From: Stenotrophomonas sp. 24(2023)
GTDB lineage: Bacteria; Pseudomonadota; Gammaproteobacteria; Xanthomonadales; Xanthomonadaceae
Length of the DNA: 64,000 bases
Assembly (NCBI RefSeq): GCF_030913365.1
Contig: NZ_CP133160.1
Coordinates: 2,196,001 to 2,260,000 of the forward strand
Direction: 5' to 3'
Shown here: one piece after another, positions 52,539 to 61,909 of the stretch
Layout of the letters: every line of letters starts with the position of its first letter
Numbering within the stretch: position 1 is the stretch's first letter
Notes under the pieces: model-generated
Told to the model about the DNA's origin: nothing
The model's database searches: none
The model's input: only the letters and a program-made list of their open reading frames with translations
Position numbers and translations under genes: made by a program

Positions 52539-54574
52539 GCGCCGAATACCAGGACAAGGAAGAGATCGATCAGCTTGATCGCCGCGAACGGCAGCAGTAC
52601 GCCACCCAGGCCGTACACCAGCATGTTCCGGCGCAGCAGCGCCGTCGCGGTGGCCGGGCGGAAGCGCACGCCGCGCAGCGCCAGCGGGATCAGCGCCGGA
52701 ATCACCACGGCATTGAAGATCAGCGCCGCGAGCACCGCGTTGCGCGGGCTGGACAGGTGCATCACGTTCAACGAGGCCATCGCCGGCAGTGCCGCGGCGA
52801 ACAGCGCCGGCAGGATCGCGAAGTACTTGGACACATCGTTGGCCAGCGAGAAGGTGGTCAGCGCGCCGCGGGTGATCAGCTGCTGCTTGCCCACTTCCAC
52901 CACCGCCAGCAGTTTGGCCGGGTCCGAATCCAGGTCGACCATGTTGCCGGCTTCCTTGGCCGCCTGCGTGCCGGAGTTCATCGCCAGGCCGATGTCGGCC
53001 TGGGCCAGCGCCGGTGCGTCGTTGGTGCCGTCGCCGACCATCGCCACCAGGCGGCCGCCGGCCTGCTCGGCACGGATGCGCGCCAGCTTGTCTTCCGGGC
53101 GGGCCTCGGCGATGTAATCGTCCACGCCGGCTTCGGCAGCGATGGCTGCCGCGGTCAGCGGGTTGTCGCCGGTGATCATCACCGTACGGATGCCCATGGC
53201 GCGCAGCTGGGCGAACTTCTCGCGCATGCCGTGCTTGACCACGTCCGACAGCTCGATCACGCCCAGCACGTGGCGGCCTTCGGCCACCACCAGCGGGGTA
53301 GCGCCATTACGCGCCACCTGCTCCACGCGCCCGGCCAGTTCCACCGGCACGCTGCCACCCAGCGACTGCACGTAGGCGCGGATCGCATCCTGCGCGCCCT
53401 TGCGGATCTGCTGGCCGCCCGGCAGGTCCACGCCGGACATGCGGGTCTGTGCGGTGAAGGCCAGGTAGTCGGCCTTTTCCGGCTCGGCGGTGGCACAGCC
53501 CTGTTCGCGGGCCAGGCGCACGATCGACTTGCCTTCCGGGGTCGGGTCGGCCAGCGAGGACAGCAGCGCCGCTTCGCGCAGCTGTTCGGCATCGATGCCG
53601 GCCAGCGCGTGGAAGTGGCTGGCCTGGCGGTCGCCGTAGGTGATGGTGCCGGTCTTGTCCAGCAGCAGCACGTCCACGTCACCGGCCACTTCCACCGCCT
53701 TGCCCGACTTGGCCAGCACGTTGGCGGCCAGTGCACGGTTCATGCCGGCGATGCCGATGGCCGGCAGCAGGCCACCGATGGTGGTCGGGATCAGGCACAC
53801 CAGCAGGGCGATCAGCAGCAGCGGGTCGACCTTCACGCCGACCGCCGCACCGATGGCCGGCAGCGTGGCCACCACCACCAGGAAGGTCAGCGTCATCGCC
53901 GCCAGCAGCAGGGTCAGCGCCACTTCGTTGGGCGTCTTCTGCCGGTTGGCGCCTTCAACCAGCGCGATCATGCGGTCCAGGAAGCTGTGGCCCGGTTCGG
54001 CGGTCACCCGCACGATGATCTCGTCGGACAGCACCTTGGTGCCGCCGATCACGCCGGAGCGGTCGGTGCCGGCCTCACGCAGCACCGGCGCCGATTCACC
54101 GGTCACCGCCGCTTCGTTGATGGTGGCCAGGCCGTGCACGATCTCGCCATCGGCCGGGATCAGATCGCCGGCGCTGACGATCACATGGTCGCCCGGGCGC
54201 AGCTCGGCGGCCGGCACGTGGGTTTCGCTGGCACCGGCCTGCGGTGCGGCCAGGCGGCGGGCGGTCAGGTCCTGGCGGGCACGGCGCAGCGATGCCGCCT
54301 GGCCGCGGCCACGGGCCTCGGCCACGGCTTCGGCGAAGTTGCCGAACAGCACCGTCACCAGCAGGATCGCAGTCACCGCCAGGCCGAAGCCCAGCGGCGC
54401 GTTGCCGGTCAGGGTGACCAGCAGCGAGACCAGCGTGCCGGCCATCACCACGGCCATCACCGGGCTGTGCACCAGGTGCATCGGCGAGAGCTTGAGCACC
54501 GCCTCCACCAGGGCACGGCGCAGGCCGGCACCATCAAGCAGGGCAGGGCGGGAAACAACAGTTGAGCGGGTCAT
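52535..54574 (-). CDS. kdpB: K+-transporting P-type ATPase subunit KdpB
   Basis: A 679-residue P-type ATPase. The phosphorylated Asp306 lies in [10 protein letters not shown]; the actuator domain has VTGES (Ser161, the position that is regulated by phosphorylation in E. coli KdpB); the nucleotide domain has KGAQDAI, and the hinge [14 protein letters not shown]. Seven membrane segments are expected. It hydrolyses ATP to drive K+ uptake through KdpA. The gene follows kdpA by ten bases and overlaps kdpC by four, so translation is coupled. Confidence 0.97.
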   Translation of the reverse strand: MTRSTVVSRPALLDGAGLRRALVEAVLKLSPMHLVHSPVMAVVMAGTLVSLLVTLTGNAPLGFGLAVTAILLVTVLFGNFAEAVAEARGRGQAASLRRARQDLTARRLAAPQAGASETHVPAAELRPGDHVIVSAGDLIPADGEIVHGLATINEAAVTGESAPVLREAGTDRSGVIGGTKVLSDEIIVRVTAEPGHSFLDRMIALVEGANRQKTPNEVALTLLLAAMTLTFLVVVATLPAIGAAVGVKVDPLLLIALLVCLIPTTIGGLLPAIGIAGMNRALAANVLAKSGKAVEVAGDVDVLLLDKTGTITYGDRQASHFHALAGIDAEQLREAALLSSLADPTPEGKSIVRLAREQGCATAEPEKADYLAFTAQTRMSGVDLPGGQQIRKGAQDAIRAYVQSLGGSVPVELAGRVEQVARNGATPLVVAEGRHVLGVIELSDVVKHGMREKFAQLRAMGIRTVMITGDNPLTAAAIAAEAGVDDYIAEARPEDKLARIRAEQAGGRLVAMVGDGTNDAPALAQADIGLAMNSGTQAAKEAGNMVDLDSDPAKLLAVVEVGKQQLITRGALTTFSLANDVSKYFAILPALFAAALPAMASLNVMHLSSPRNAVLAALIFNAVVIPALIPLALRGVRFRPATATALLRRNMLVYGLGGVLLPFAAIKLIDLFLVLVFGA

Positions 54575-54584
54575 GGGTCGATCC

Positions 54585-56294
54585 TCAGTGCAGTCCCAGG
54601 CTCAGGTGGTCGGCCACCGGGCCGAGCACCAGCGCTGGCATGAACTGCAGCACGGTCAGGATGACGATCACCGAGACCAGGGTCAGGGCGAAGGTCGGGG
54701 TTTCGATCTGCAGGCTGCCGGCCGATTCCGGGGCCTGGCGCTTGGCGGTCAGCTGCGCGGCCACCACCAGCGGGATCACCAGCAGCGGGAAGCGGCCCAG
54801 CAGCAGCACCAGCGAACAGCTCAGGTTCCACCACGGCGTCGCATCGCCCAGGCCTTCAAAGCCCGATCCGTTGTTGGCGAACGCGGAGGTGTACTCGTAG
54901 AACACCTGGCTGATGCCATGGAAGCCGGGATTGGACGTACCGGACAGGCCCGGCACGGCCAGGGCGATGGCGGTGAACACCAGCAGGGTGATCGGCTGCA
55001 GCAGGATCAGCAGTGCCAGCAGGCGCACCTGCGGTGTTTCCAGCTTGCGGCCGAACAGTTCCGGCGTGCGGCCGGTCATCAGCCCGGCCAGGAACACGCC
55101 CAGCAGCAGGTAGACGATGAACTGCTGCAGGCCGCAGCCGATGCCGCCCCAGATCGCGCTGACCAGCATGTTGACCAGGGCCATGCCACCGGTCAGCGGC
55201 GCCAGCGAGTCATGCATGGCATTGACCGAGCCGTTCTGCACCTGGGTGGTCACCGCGGCCCACAGCGCACTGCCATCGGCGCCGAAGCGCACTTCCTTGC
55301 CTTCCATCACCAGCGCACTGGCGGCGGTGGCACTGTGGCCCTCGCTCCAGACCATCGCCGTGGTGGACAGCACCGACATGCCGAGCATGCAGGCGAACAC
55401 CAGCACCCCGAAGCGGCGGCGTCCGGTCAGCGAGCCGATCATGAACACCGAGGCGATCGGGATCAGCAGGATGCCGATCAGCTCCAGCGCATTGGACAGC
55501 GGGGTCGGGTTTTCCAGCGGGAACGCGCTGTTGGGGCCGTACCAGCCGCCGCCGTTGGCGCCGAGCTGCTTGGCCGCGACCATGGCCGCCACCGGGCCCA
55601 GCGGCAGCTTCTGCTGCGCCATGCCGGCACTGGCGTCGATCGGCGTGGCCTGCGGGCCACCGGCCAGCGTGGCCGGCACGCCCTGGCTGGCCAGGGCCAG
55701 CGTCCACACCAGGCACAGCGGCAGCAGGAAGCGCATGCACAGGCGCATCACGTCCACGTAGTAGTTGCCCACCGCGATCTGACGGTCACCGGGCAGGTCA
55801 CTGTCGGCCGCCTGCTTCGGTGCGCGCGAGAACAGAGCGCGCAGCGTGGCCACGGCCATCGCCAGGCCCATCATCGGCGTCACCACCATCAGGCCGGTGA
55901 TGGCCGTCATCTGCGACAGATAGGACAGCTGCGCCTGGCCGGAATAGTGCTGCTGGTTGGTGTTGGTCAGGAACGAGATCATCGTGTGCAGCGCCGTATC
56001 CCAGCGCATGTTCGGGATCTGGTCCGGGTTCAGCGGCAACCACGCCTGGGTCATGAACACGGTCTGCACCAGCACCGCGATCACCACGTTGCTCAGCACG
56101 AAGGCCAGCACGTAACCACGCCAGTTCATCGAGCGCGCGGGATCCACGCCGAACAGGCGGTAGAGCGGCCGCTCGATCCAGTGGAACAGCACGTCGATCT
56201 TCATCGGCGTACCACGCATGATGCGGGCCAGGTACAGGCCCAGCGGCCAGGCCAGCAGGACGCTGGCGGCCAGGAGAATGAGGATTTCAGTCAT
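54585..56294 (-). CDS. kdpA: K+-transporting ATPase subunit KdpA
   Basis: A 569-residue channel-like subunit with ten membrane segments and four pseudo-symmetric pore loops. Conserved blocks include [20 protein letters not shown] (first loop), [20 protein letters not shown] (second loop) and [13 protein letters not shown] (third or fourth loop), which form the selectivity filter of the SKT/KdpA family. It conducts K+ at micromolar concentrations. It is the first large gene of the operon, 12 bases after kdpF. Confidence 0.97.
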   Translation of the reverse strand: MTEILILLAASVLLAWPLGLYLARIMRGTPMKIDVLFHWIERPLYRLFGVDPARSMNWRGYVLAFVLSNVVIAVLVQTVFMTQAWLPLNPDQIPNMRWDTALHTMISFLTNTNQQHYSGQAQLSYLSQMTAITGLMVVTPMMGLAMAVATLRALFSRAPKQAADSDLPGDRQIAVGNYYVDVMRLCMRFLLPLCLVWTLALASQGVPATLAGGPQATPIDASAGMAQQKLPLGPVAAMVAAKQLGANGGGWYGPNSAFPLENPTPLSNALELIGILLIPIASVFMIGSLTGRRRFGVLVFACMLGMSVLSTTAMVWSEGHSATAASALVMEGKEVRFGADGSALWAAVTTQVQNGSVNAMHDSLAPLTGGMALVNMLVSAIWGGIGCGLQQFIVYLLLGVFLAGLMTGRTPELFGRKLETPQVRLLALLILLQPITLLVFTAIALAVPGLSGTSNPGFHGISQVFYEYTSAFANNGSGFEGLGDATPWWNLSCSLVLLLGRFPLLVIPLVVAAQLTAKRQAPESAGSLQIETPTFALTLVSVIVILTVLQFMPALVLGPVADHLSLGLH

Positions 56295-56306
56295 GGCAGG
56301 CTCCGC

Positions 56307-56399
56307 TCAGAACGCATCCGGTCGCAGTACCACGTACAGCAGGTAGGCGGCAGCGACGAGCACCAGCACCCCGCAGACCAACGACAGCCAGGCAGGCAT
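56307..56399 (-). CDS. kdpF: K+-transporting ATPase small subunit KdpF
   Basis: A 30-residue single-span peptide, MPAWLSLVCGVLVLVAAAYL followed by LYVVLRPDAF. The end Y-x-x-x-LxRPDxF is the KdpF signature. It stabilises the KdpABC complex. The ATG at 56399 has a perfect GGGAGG about eight bases upstream. Short genes such as this are often missed in annotation. It marks the 5' end of the kdpFABCDE operon, so the promoter must lie between 56400 and 56668. Confidence 0.93.
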   Translation of the reverse strand: MPAWLSLVCGVLVLVAAAYLLYVVLRPDAF

Positions 56400-56596
56400 A
56401 TCAGCATCCTCCCTGGCGGTGGGCCGTGAACGGCCGGGGGGAACGGGCGGCGCACAGGGGGGCCGGAACGGACACGACCGCCGCCCGCCGGGGGGCAGGG
56501 GAGGTGCGGAAGACAGGGCCGAACATGGTTGATGCATCCTGGTGGAACCCCTCCACCTCAGGGCGCCATCCTCCTGCCGGTGCCCATAAACGCACT

Positions 56597-56635
56597 ACGC
56601 GCCGGACAGGGCCGGCGCGTAAAAAGTGCATAAAT
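56597..56635 (-). promoter_or_regulatory. Dyad and T-rich box upstream of kdpF, candidate KdpE site
   Basis: A perfect nine-base inverted repeat ACGCGCCGG-N6-CCGGCGCGT (56597-56620) is followed, on the minus-strand view upstream of it, by TTTATG-CAC-TTTTTAC (about 56617-56635). The latter resembles the TTTATA-N3-TTTACA type box known for E. coli KdpE. Flanking GTGC/ATAAA elements repeat on both arms. The assignment is inferred from position and similarity. Confidence 0.45.
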
Positions 56636-56668
56636 TCGGTGGCCTGAAGCGTAACGGCCCGCCGGGCA

Positions 56669-57313
56669 TCAGCCGGCCGGCAGGGCGCTCTTCAGTTCAC
56701 GGTAGCGCTGCAGGGTGGCTTCGATCTCGCCGTCCAGTGCCTGCCGCTGCTGCTCGAAGCTCAGCTGCAGGCGTTGCTGGGCCTGCAGCTGGGCGTGCCG
56801 CTGGCGGATCGCCTCGGCGTCCTTGTCCGGTACCTTGCCGCCGGACAGTTCACGGTCGCCGGCCGCGCCCAGCAGGGCCACCAGCGCGCTGCGCAGGCTG
56901 GCCACGTTGTAGGCGGCCGTGCGCAGGTTGTTGTCGATCACGTCCTTGCGCTCGCTGAACACCCGGCGCAGGTCATCCTCGCTGGCATAGGTCGCCAGCA
57001 TGGCCTGCTCGGTGCGCTGGCGGGTCTGTTCGGCCATCTGGTCCAGCCGCACCTGTGCCGCTGCCGCGCCGGCAGCGGCGCGCTCGTCATCACTGAGCGC
57101 GCGCTGCACCTGCGCGTTGCGCAGGCCGCTGTTCACGCTGAACTCGTCGCGGGCGTGGTTGACCGCATCGGCCGGCAGTGCATCGCTGCAGATACGCTCG
57201 GTGCCCTCGTTCCAGCAATACAGCTTCTTCTGCTTTTCTTCCTTGCTGGGCTGCGCACAGGCCAGCGACGGCAGCAGCACCAGCAGCAGGGCAATGGCGG
57301 GAACTCGGGACAT
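56669..57313 (-). CDS. Exported helical protein, DUF4124-like N terminus, unknown function
   Basis: A 214-residue secreted protein. The signal peptide is residues 1-20 (IALLLVLLPSLACAQPS). A short conserved region with KKLYCWNEGTERICSDALPA (two Cys, probably disulfide-bonded) follows. The rest, residues about 60-214, is a long Gln/Glu/Arg-rich coiled coil (QAQQRLQLSFEQQRQALDGE). It is a conserved hypothetical type in xanthomonads in my judgement, but I cannot name a function. It lies 20 bases after pyrE on the same strand and is probably co-transcribed with it. Confidence 0.75.
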   Translation of the reverse strand: MSRVPAIALLLVLLPSLACAQPSKEEKQKKLYCWNEGTERICSDALPADAVNHARDEFSVNSGLRNAQVQRALSDDERAAAGAAAAQVRLDQMAEQTRQRTEQAMLATYASEDDLRRVFSERKDVIDNNLRTAAYNVASLRSALVALLGAAGDRELSGGKVPDKDAEAIRQRHAQLQAQQRLQLSFEQQRQALDGEIEATLQRYRELKSALPAG

Positions 57314-57333
57314 CGGGCGGGCCTTCCCCTGGG

Positions 57334-57993
57334 TCAGCGCGTGGGCCGGGTACCGTACTGGGCGCGATAGGCTTCCAGCGGCTGCCGGTAGCCGACAAGT
57401 TCCGGGTTTCCAGAGGCGAAATCAAGCAGATCGGCCAGGGTCGCCACGGCGATCACCGGAATGCCGGCTTCTTCGGCCACGGCCTGGGCGGCCGAGCGGC
57501 GGTCGGTTTCCGAGGCGATTTCCTGCCGGTCCAGTGCCACCACGATGCCGGCCGGGGTGCCACCGGCGGCGCGGATGATCGCCAGGGCTTCACGGATGGC
57601 CGTACCCGCGGTGATCACGTCATCCACGATCAGTACGCGCTTGCCGGTCAGGTCGGCGCCGATCAGCTGGCCGCCTTCGCCGTGGTCCTTCACTTCCTTG
57701 CGGTTGAACGACAGCGGCAGGTCACGGCCGCGCTGGGCCAGCTCGCAGGCCATGGCGGTGGCCAGCGGAATGCCCTTGTAGGCCGGGCCGAACACCACGT
57801 CGTACTTGATCCCGCTGGCATCGATGGCGTCGGCATAGCAGGCGCCCAGCTGGGACAGCAGCGAGCCGGAGTCGAAGCGGCCGGCATTGAAGAAATAGGG
57901 GCTCAGGCGGCCGGACTTGAGGGTGAACTGGCCGAAGCGCAGGGCGTCGGCGGTCAGGGCCAGCTGCAGGAAACGGTGGCGGTGGTCGCTCAT
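57334..57993 (-). CDS. pyrE: Orotate phosphoribosyltransferase
   Basis: A 219-residue type I phosphoribosyltransferase. The PRPP-binding motif VLIVDDVITAGTA lies near residue 120, the flexible loop carries FNRKEVKDHGEGG, and GRLSPYFFNAGRFDSG is the orotate side. It joins orotate and PRPP to OMP in pyrimidine synthesis. I chose the ATG at 57993 (MSDHRHRFLQLAL), which matches the family; the frame extends 11 codons further up. It is divergent from xth, with 175 bases between the starts. Confidence 0.96.
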   Translation of the reverse strand: MSDHRHRFLQLALTADALRFGQFTLKSGRLSPYFFNAGRFDSGSLLSQLGACYADAIDASGIKYDVVFGPAYKGIPLATAMACELAQRGRDLPLSFNRKEVKDHGEGGQLIGADLTGKRVLIVDDVITAGTAIREALAIIRAAGGTPAGIVVALDRQEIASETDRRSAAQAVAEEAGIPVIAVATLADLLDFASGNPELVGYRQPLEAYRAQYGTRPTR

Positions 57994-58168
57994 CAACTTT
58001 CGATTCATATTCATTCTGGAGTGCAAATCCTAATGCAATGGGCCCCGATACGCCCGTTTCCGGCCTTGCGGGGACGGAAAACGGGCATCGGCCACGCCCG
58101 TGCCGGTGCTGCCCGATGGCCCCGGCCAACCGGTATGCTTGCCCGGTTTCCTGCTGCAGGTCCCCCGC

Positions 58169-58969
58169 ATGCGCATCATCAGTTTCAACGCCAATGGCAT
58201 CCGCTCCGCCGCGACCAAGGGCTTCCTCGACTGGTTCCGTGCCCAGGACGCCGACGTCCTGTGCATCCAGGAGACCAAGGCCCAGGAAGACCAGCTGACC
58301 GACCCGATGTTCCGCCCGGACGGCCACCACTGCTTCTACCGCGATGCCATCACCAAGAAGGGCTACAGCGGCGTGGCCATCTACAGCAAGCGTGAGCCGG
58401 ACCAGGTCATCACCTCGCTGGGCTGGGCCCCGTTCGATGACGAAGGCCGCTACATCGAGGCCCGCTATGGCAACCTCAGCGTGGTCTCCTTCTATATCCC
58501 GTCCGGCAGCTCGGGCGACCTGCGCCAGGGCTTCAAGTTCGAAGTGATGGAATGGCTGCGGCCGATCCTGGAGGAGTGGGCACGCAGTGGCCGCGACTAT
58601 GTGCTGTGCGGTGACTGGAACATCGTCCGTTCGGCGCTGGACATCAAGAACTGGAAGTCCAACCAGAAGAACTCCGGCTGCCTGCCCGAGGAGCGCGACT
58701 GGCTCAATGCGCTGTGTGCCGACCACGGCCAGGCCACCGATGCCGGGGCCGGCCGCGGCTGGTCCGATGCCTACCGGCTGCTGCATCCCACCGGCGAGGA
58801 CTACACCTGGTGGAGCAACCGCGGCGCGGCACGTGCCAACAACGTGGGCTGGCGCATCGACTACCAGTTCGTCACCCCCGGCCTGCGTGACCGCCTGCGC
58901 AGCTGCGCGATCTACCGCGACGAGCGCTTCTCCGACCACGCCCCGTTCACCGTGGACTACGACCTGTGA
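58169..58969 (+). CDS. xth: Exodeoxyribonuclease III family DNA repair nuclease
   Basis: A 266-residue AP endonuclease/exonuclease. Active-site motifs are FNANGIRSA (Asn7), IQETKAQ (metal Glu), SFYIPSGS, GDWNIVRSALD (Asp-Asn) and the terminal FSDHAPFTVDYD (Asp-His pair). It belongs to the ExoA-like group common in xanthomonads. It cuts DNA at abasic sites and removes 3' blocks. Its stop TGA overlaps the GTG start of ampG, so the two are translationally coupled, although their pathways differ. Confidence 0.93.
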   Translation: MRIISFNANGIRSAATKGFLDWFRAQDADVLCIQETKAQEDQLTDPMFRPDGHHCFYRDAITKKGYSGVAIYSKREPDQVITSLGWAPFDDEGRYIEARYGNLSVVSFYIPSGSSGDLRQGFKFEVMEWLRPILEEWARSGRDYVLCGDWNIVRSALDIKNWKSNQKNSGCLPEERDWLNALCADHGQATDAGAGRGWSDAYRLLHPTGEDYTWWSNRGAARANNVGWRIDYQFVTPGLRDRLRSCAIYRDERFSDHAPFTVDYDL

Positions 58970-60267
58970 GCGAGGCCGCTGCGCCGGCCGGCTACAAGGG
59001 CTGGGCCGGGATCAAGCGTGCCTTTGGCACGCCCGCGGCCCTGACCATGGCCCTGCTCGGCTTCGGCAGCGGCCTGCCGTTCCTGCTGATCGCCTCGCAG
59101 ACCCTGTCCACCCGCCTGCGTGATGTCGGCCTGGACCTGGGCAGCATCGGCCTGATCAGCCTGGCCAGCTTCTTCTACCTGCTCAAGTTCGTCTGGGCCC
59201 CGCTGCTGGACCGCTATGCGTTCCCGCTGCTGGGCTTCCTCGGCCGCCGCCGCTCCTGGCTGCTGGTGTCGCAGGTGCTGGTGATGGTCGGCCTGGTCGC
59301 GCTGGCGTTCGTACGCCCCGAACAGGGCGTGTGGCCGCTGGTGGCCTGGGTGCTGATCGCCTCCTTCGCCGGTGCCACCCAGGACTCGGCGGTGGACGCC
59401 TACCGCATCGAGATCGCCCCGGAAACCGCACAGGCCGCCCTGGCGGCAACCTACACGCTGGGCTACCGCATCGGCCTGATCCTGGCCGGTGCCGGCGCGC
59501 TGTACCTGGCCCAGTTCGAGAGCTGGCAGGTGGCCTACCTGGCCATGTCCGCCCTGATGCTGCTGCCGATCATCGCCACCCTGTGCTGCCGCGAACCGCA
59601 GCAGCCGGCCAATGCCGTGCAGCGTCGCATCGATGTGGCCGGTGCATTCCTGCAGCCGATCACCAGCTTCTTCCGCCACAACGGCGTACTGCTGGCCTTG
59701 GCCCTGCTGGCCTTCGTCGGGCTGTTCAAGTTCCCTGACCAGGTCATCGGCGTGATGGCCGGTCCGTTCTACCTCGATTCGGGCTTCGACAAGGCCGACA
59801 TCGCCACGGTGTCCAAGCTGTTCGGTGTCTGGATGGGGATCGGCGGCGCGTTCATCGGTGGCATGGCCGTGGCCGCCTTCGGCTTCCGCCGCATGCTGCT
59901 GCTGGCGGCCCTGGGCGTGGCGCTGTCCAACCTGGCCTTCCTGCTGATGGCCCACAACCCGGGCCAGCTGTGGGCGTTCTATGCCGCGCTCAGCGCGGAC
60001 AACCTGTTCCAGGGCTTTGCCGGCACCGTGCTGGTGGCCTTCATGTCGTCGCTGACCGACCGCAACTTCACCGCCACCCAGTACGCGCTGCTGGTGTCGC
60101 TGGCCAACCTGCCGGGCAAGTTCGTCGGCGGTGTCTCCGGCTACATCGTCGAGGCGACCTCCTACAGCACCTTCTTCATCCTCAGTGCCGTCACCGTGGT
60201 GCCGACCCTGTTGCTGCTGGCGTGGCTGTGGCCGCGCATCGGCGATCGCAGCCGTCCCGGGCCCTGA
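58966..60267 (+). CDS. ampG: AmpG family muropeptide permease
   Basis: A 433-residue MFS-type permease with about twelve membrane segments. GFGSGLPFLLIASQTLSTRL in segment 1, FVWAPLLDRYAFP in the loop 2-3 region, GATQDSAVDAYRIEI and GFAGTVLVAFMSSLTDRN are hallmark AmpG blocks. It imports anhydro-muropeptides from the periplasm, the first cytoplasmic step of cell-wall recycling and the source of the AmpR-controlled beta-lactamase signal. The start is GTG at 58966, overlapping xth by four bases. It is shorter than E. coli AmpG (491), probably lacking two segments. Confidence 0.88.
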   Translation: MSEAAAPAGYKGWAGIKRAFGTPAALTMALLGFGSGLPFLLIASQTLSTRLRDVGLDLGSIGLISLASFFYLLKFVWAPLLDRYAFPLLGFLGRRRSWLLVSQVLVMVGLVALAFVRPEQGVWPLVAWVLIASFAGATQDSAVDAYRIEIAPETAQAALAATYTLGYRIGLILAGAGALYLAQFESWQVAYLAMSALMLLPIIATLCCREPQQPANAVQRRIDVAGAFLQPITSFFRHNGVLLALALLAFVGLFKFPDQVIGVMAGPFYLDSGFDKADIATVSKLFGVWMGIGGAFIGGMAVAAFGFRRMLLLAALGVALSNLAFLLMAHNPGQLWAFYAALSADNLFQGFAGTVLVAFMSSLTDRNFTATQYALLVSLANLPGKFVGGVSGYIVEATSYSTFFILSAVTVVPTLLLLAWLWPRIGDRSRPGP

Positions 60268-60344
60268 TTGCCTGCCCGCCCCGACTGCGGGATGATCGCC
60301 CCCGACGCGCCGAGGGGGCGGTGCCTTGCGAACGGGGAGTGAGC

Positions 60345-60575
60345 ATGGCCGAACTGACGCTGCGGGATCTGGACCCGCTGCTGCTGGACCGCATCCGACG
60401 GGTGGCGGTGGCACGCGGCTGGACCTACGAACAGACCTGCGTGGCCCTGCTGGAACAGGGCCTGTTTTCCAGCGAACTGGAAGTGCGCTCCGGCTTCGGT
60501 GACCCGGAAGTGGATGCCCTGTCCGATGCCATCGCCGCCCTGCAGGCCCTGCCCGCAGGCCAGGGCTTCGACTGA
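60345..60575 (+). CDS. Small ribbon-helix-helix-like protein, antitoxin type
   Basis: A 76-residue protein. MAELTLRDLDPLLLDRIRRV looks like the beta-strand and first helix of FitA/RHH-type DNA-binding antitoxins, and WTYEQTCVALLEQGLFS like the second helix. An acidic C-terminal tail (FGDPEVDALSDAIAAL) could fold onto a partner. No PIN-domain or other toxin gene lies beside it. The GGGGAG seven bases upstream of the ATG supports the start. It may be a stand-alone regulator. The assignment rests on pattern only. Confidence 0.65.
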   Translation: MAELTLRDLDPLLLDRIRRVAVARGWTYEQTCVALLEQGLFSSELEVRSGFGDPEVDALSDAIAALQALPAGQGFD

Positions 60576-60598
60576 ATCACCGGGCATGGCCGGCCCCC

Positions 60599-60621
60599 GT
60601 AGATCCACGCCATGCGTGGAT
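60599..60621 (+). repeat. SMAG repeat, first of a pair
   Basis: GTAG-ATCCACGC-CAT-GCGTGGAT, identical to the units of the array at 48185-48490. It lies 23 bases past the stop of the small RHH-like gene. Confidence 0.92.
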
Positions 60622-60659
60622 GCCCCTCCGACACCCCATCATCGGGCGCACCTGGCCCC

Positions 60660-60682
60660 GTAGATCCACGCCATGCGTGGAT
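60660..60682 (+). repeat. SMAG repeat, second of a pair
   Basis: An identical 23-bp copy with the same orientation 61 bases after the first. The following context (CTCCAACACTCCATCACCGGGCGCA) resembles the one after the first copy (CTCCGACACCCCATCATCGGGCGCA), so the whole unit was duplicated. It lies 41 bases from the converging anmK stop. Confidence 0.92.
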
Positions 60683-60723
60683 GAACCCTCCAACACTCCA
60701 TCACCGGGCGCACATACGCGCCC

Positions 60724-61845
60724 TCACGCCGGGTGGATCGCCCCGAGAATCCGCGGTCCCTGGGCCCCGGTCACGCCCGGCAGGTTGCCCGCCAGCCCCG
60801 CCAGCGTGCGGCTGGCCAGCCACGCAAACCCCATCGCTTCCACGTAGTCCGGGTCCAGCCCGTGGACGGTGCTGGGCTCGACCACCACCTCCGGCAGGCG
60901 TGCTGCCAGCCGCTGCATCAGGCGTGGGTTGTGCACACCGCCGCCGCACACCAGCAGGCGCCGGGTGTCCGGCTGCTGTGCCAGCAGGGCGTCGGCCACG
61001 GTGGCGGCAGTCAGCTCCAGCAGGGTGGCCTGCACGTCGGCGGCGGCATACTCGCCCTCGCCCATGCGTGCCTCGGCCCAGGCCAGGTGGAACTGCTCGC
61101 GGCCGGTGCTCTTGGGCGGCGGCAGGTCGAACCACGGGTCCGCGCGCCAGCTGGCCAGCAGGGCCGCATCCACCGCACCGCTGGCCGCGAACGCGCCACC
61201 GGCATCGAAGCCCTGGCCGGTGTGGCGCTGGCACCAGGCATCCATCAGCGCATTGGCCGGGCCCGTGTCAAAGCCGCGCACCGTGCCCTGGCGGGGAATC
61301 AGGGTCAGGTTGCCGATGCCACCCAGGTTCAGCACCGCCCGGTCCTCGCCGGCCGCGCCGAGCATGGCCAGGTGGAAGGCCGGCATCAGCGGTGCGCCCT
61401 GGCCGCCGGCGGCCACGTCACGACGGCGGAAATCGGCCACCGTGGTGATGCCGGTCAGTTCGGCAATGCGGTTGCCATCGCCCAGCTGCACAGTGAAGGC
61501 CGGGTCGGCCAGCGGCCGATGGCGCACGGTCTGCCCATGCGAGCCGATGGCCGTTACCTGTGCCCGGTCCACGCCGGCAGCGTCCAGCAGGCGGTTGGCC
61601 GCGTCGGCGAAGGCGATCGCGATCCGTGCATCCAGCTCGCCCAGTTCCTCCAGCGACTGCAGCGGCCCGCCTTCCCCCAGCGCGACCAGGCGTGCCCGCA
61701 GGGCCGGGGCCCAACCGTGGGTCAGGCCCTGCACGAACCGGCAGCCACCGGCCTGGGGGAACTGCACCAGCGCCGCATCGATGCCGTCGGCACTGGTGCC
61801 GGACATCAGGCCAAGGAAGAGGGGAGCGGTCGGGTCGACGGTCAT
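60724..61845 (-). CDS. anmK: Anhydro-N-acetylmuramic acid kinase
   Basis: A 373-residue kinase. [16 protein letters not shown] at the start is the ATP/substrate signature of Anm[34 protein letters not shown] and [17 protein letters not shown] follow in the expected order. It cleaves and phosphorylates anhydroMurNAc to MurNAc-6-phosphate in peptidoglycan recycling, the pathway fed by AmpG encoded 450 bases away. The ATG at 61845 lies just after the terminator of the M23 peptidase gene, so anmK needs its own promoter or read-through. Confidence 0.95.
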   Translation of the reverse strand: MTVDPTAPLFLGLMSGTSADGIDAALVQFPQAGGCRFVQGLTHGWAPALRARLVALGEGGPLQSLEELGELDARIAIAFADAANRLLDAAGVDRAQVTAIGSHGQTVRHRPLADPAFTVQLGDGNRIAELTGITTVADFRRRDVAAGGQGAPLMPAFHLAMLGAAGEDRAVLNLGGIGNLTLIPRQGTVRGFDTGPANALMDAWCQRHTGQGFDAGGAFAASGAVDAALLASWRADPWFDLPPPKSTGREQFHLAWAEARMGEGEYAAADVQATLLELTAATVADALLAQQPDTRRLLVCGGGVHNPRLMQRLAARLPEVVVEPSTVHGLDPDYVEAMGFAWLASRTLAGLAGNLPGVTGAQGPRILGAIHPA

Positions 61846-61854
61846 GGCGGGCAC

Positions 61855-61892
61855 AAAAAAAGGACGCGGCAAGCTTGGGCTGCCGCGTCCTT
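61855..61892 (-). terminator. Rho-independent terminator of the M23 peptidase gene
   Basis: A 12-base stem AAGGACGCGGCA/TGCCGCGTCCTT with a loop of about nine bases is followed on the minus strand by at least seven T. It starts 17 bases past the peptidase stop and ends ten bases before the anmK start. Confidence 0.88.
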
Positions 61893-61909
61893 CTTCGTCA
61901 ACGCACCCC

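Noticed and set aside
56597..56620. The dyad upstream of kdpF considered as a terminator for the gene at 56669
   Set aside because: No T tract follows the stem on either strand, so it was listed as a candidate regulatory site instead.
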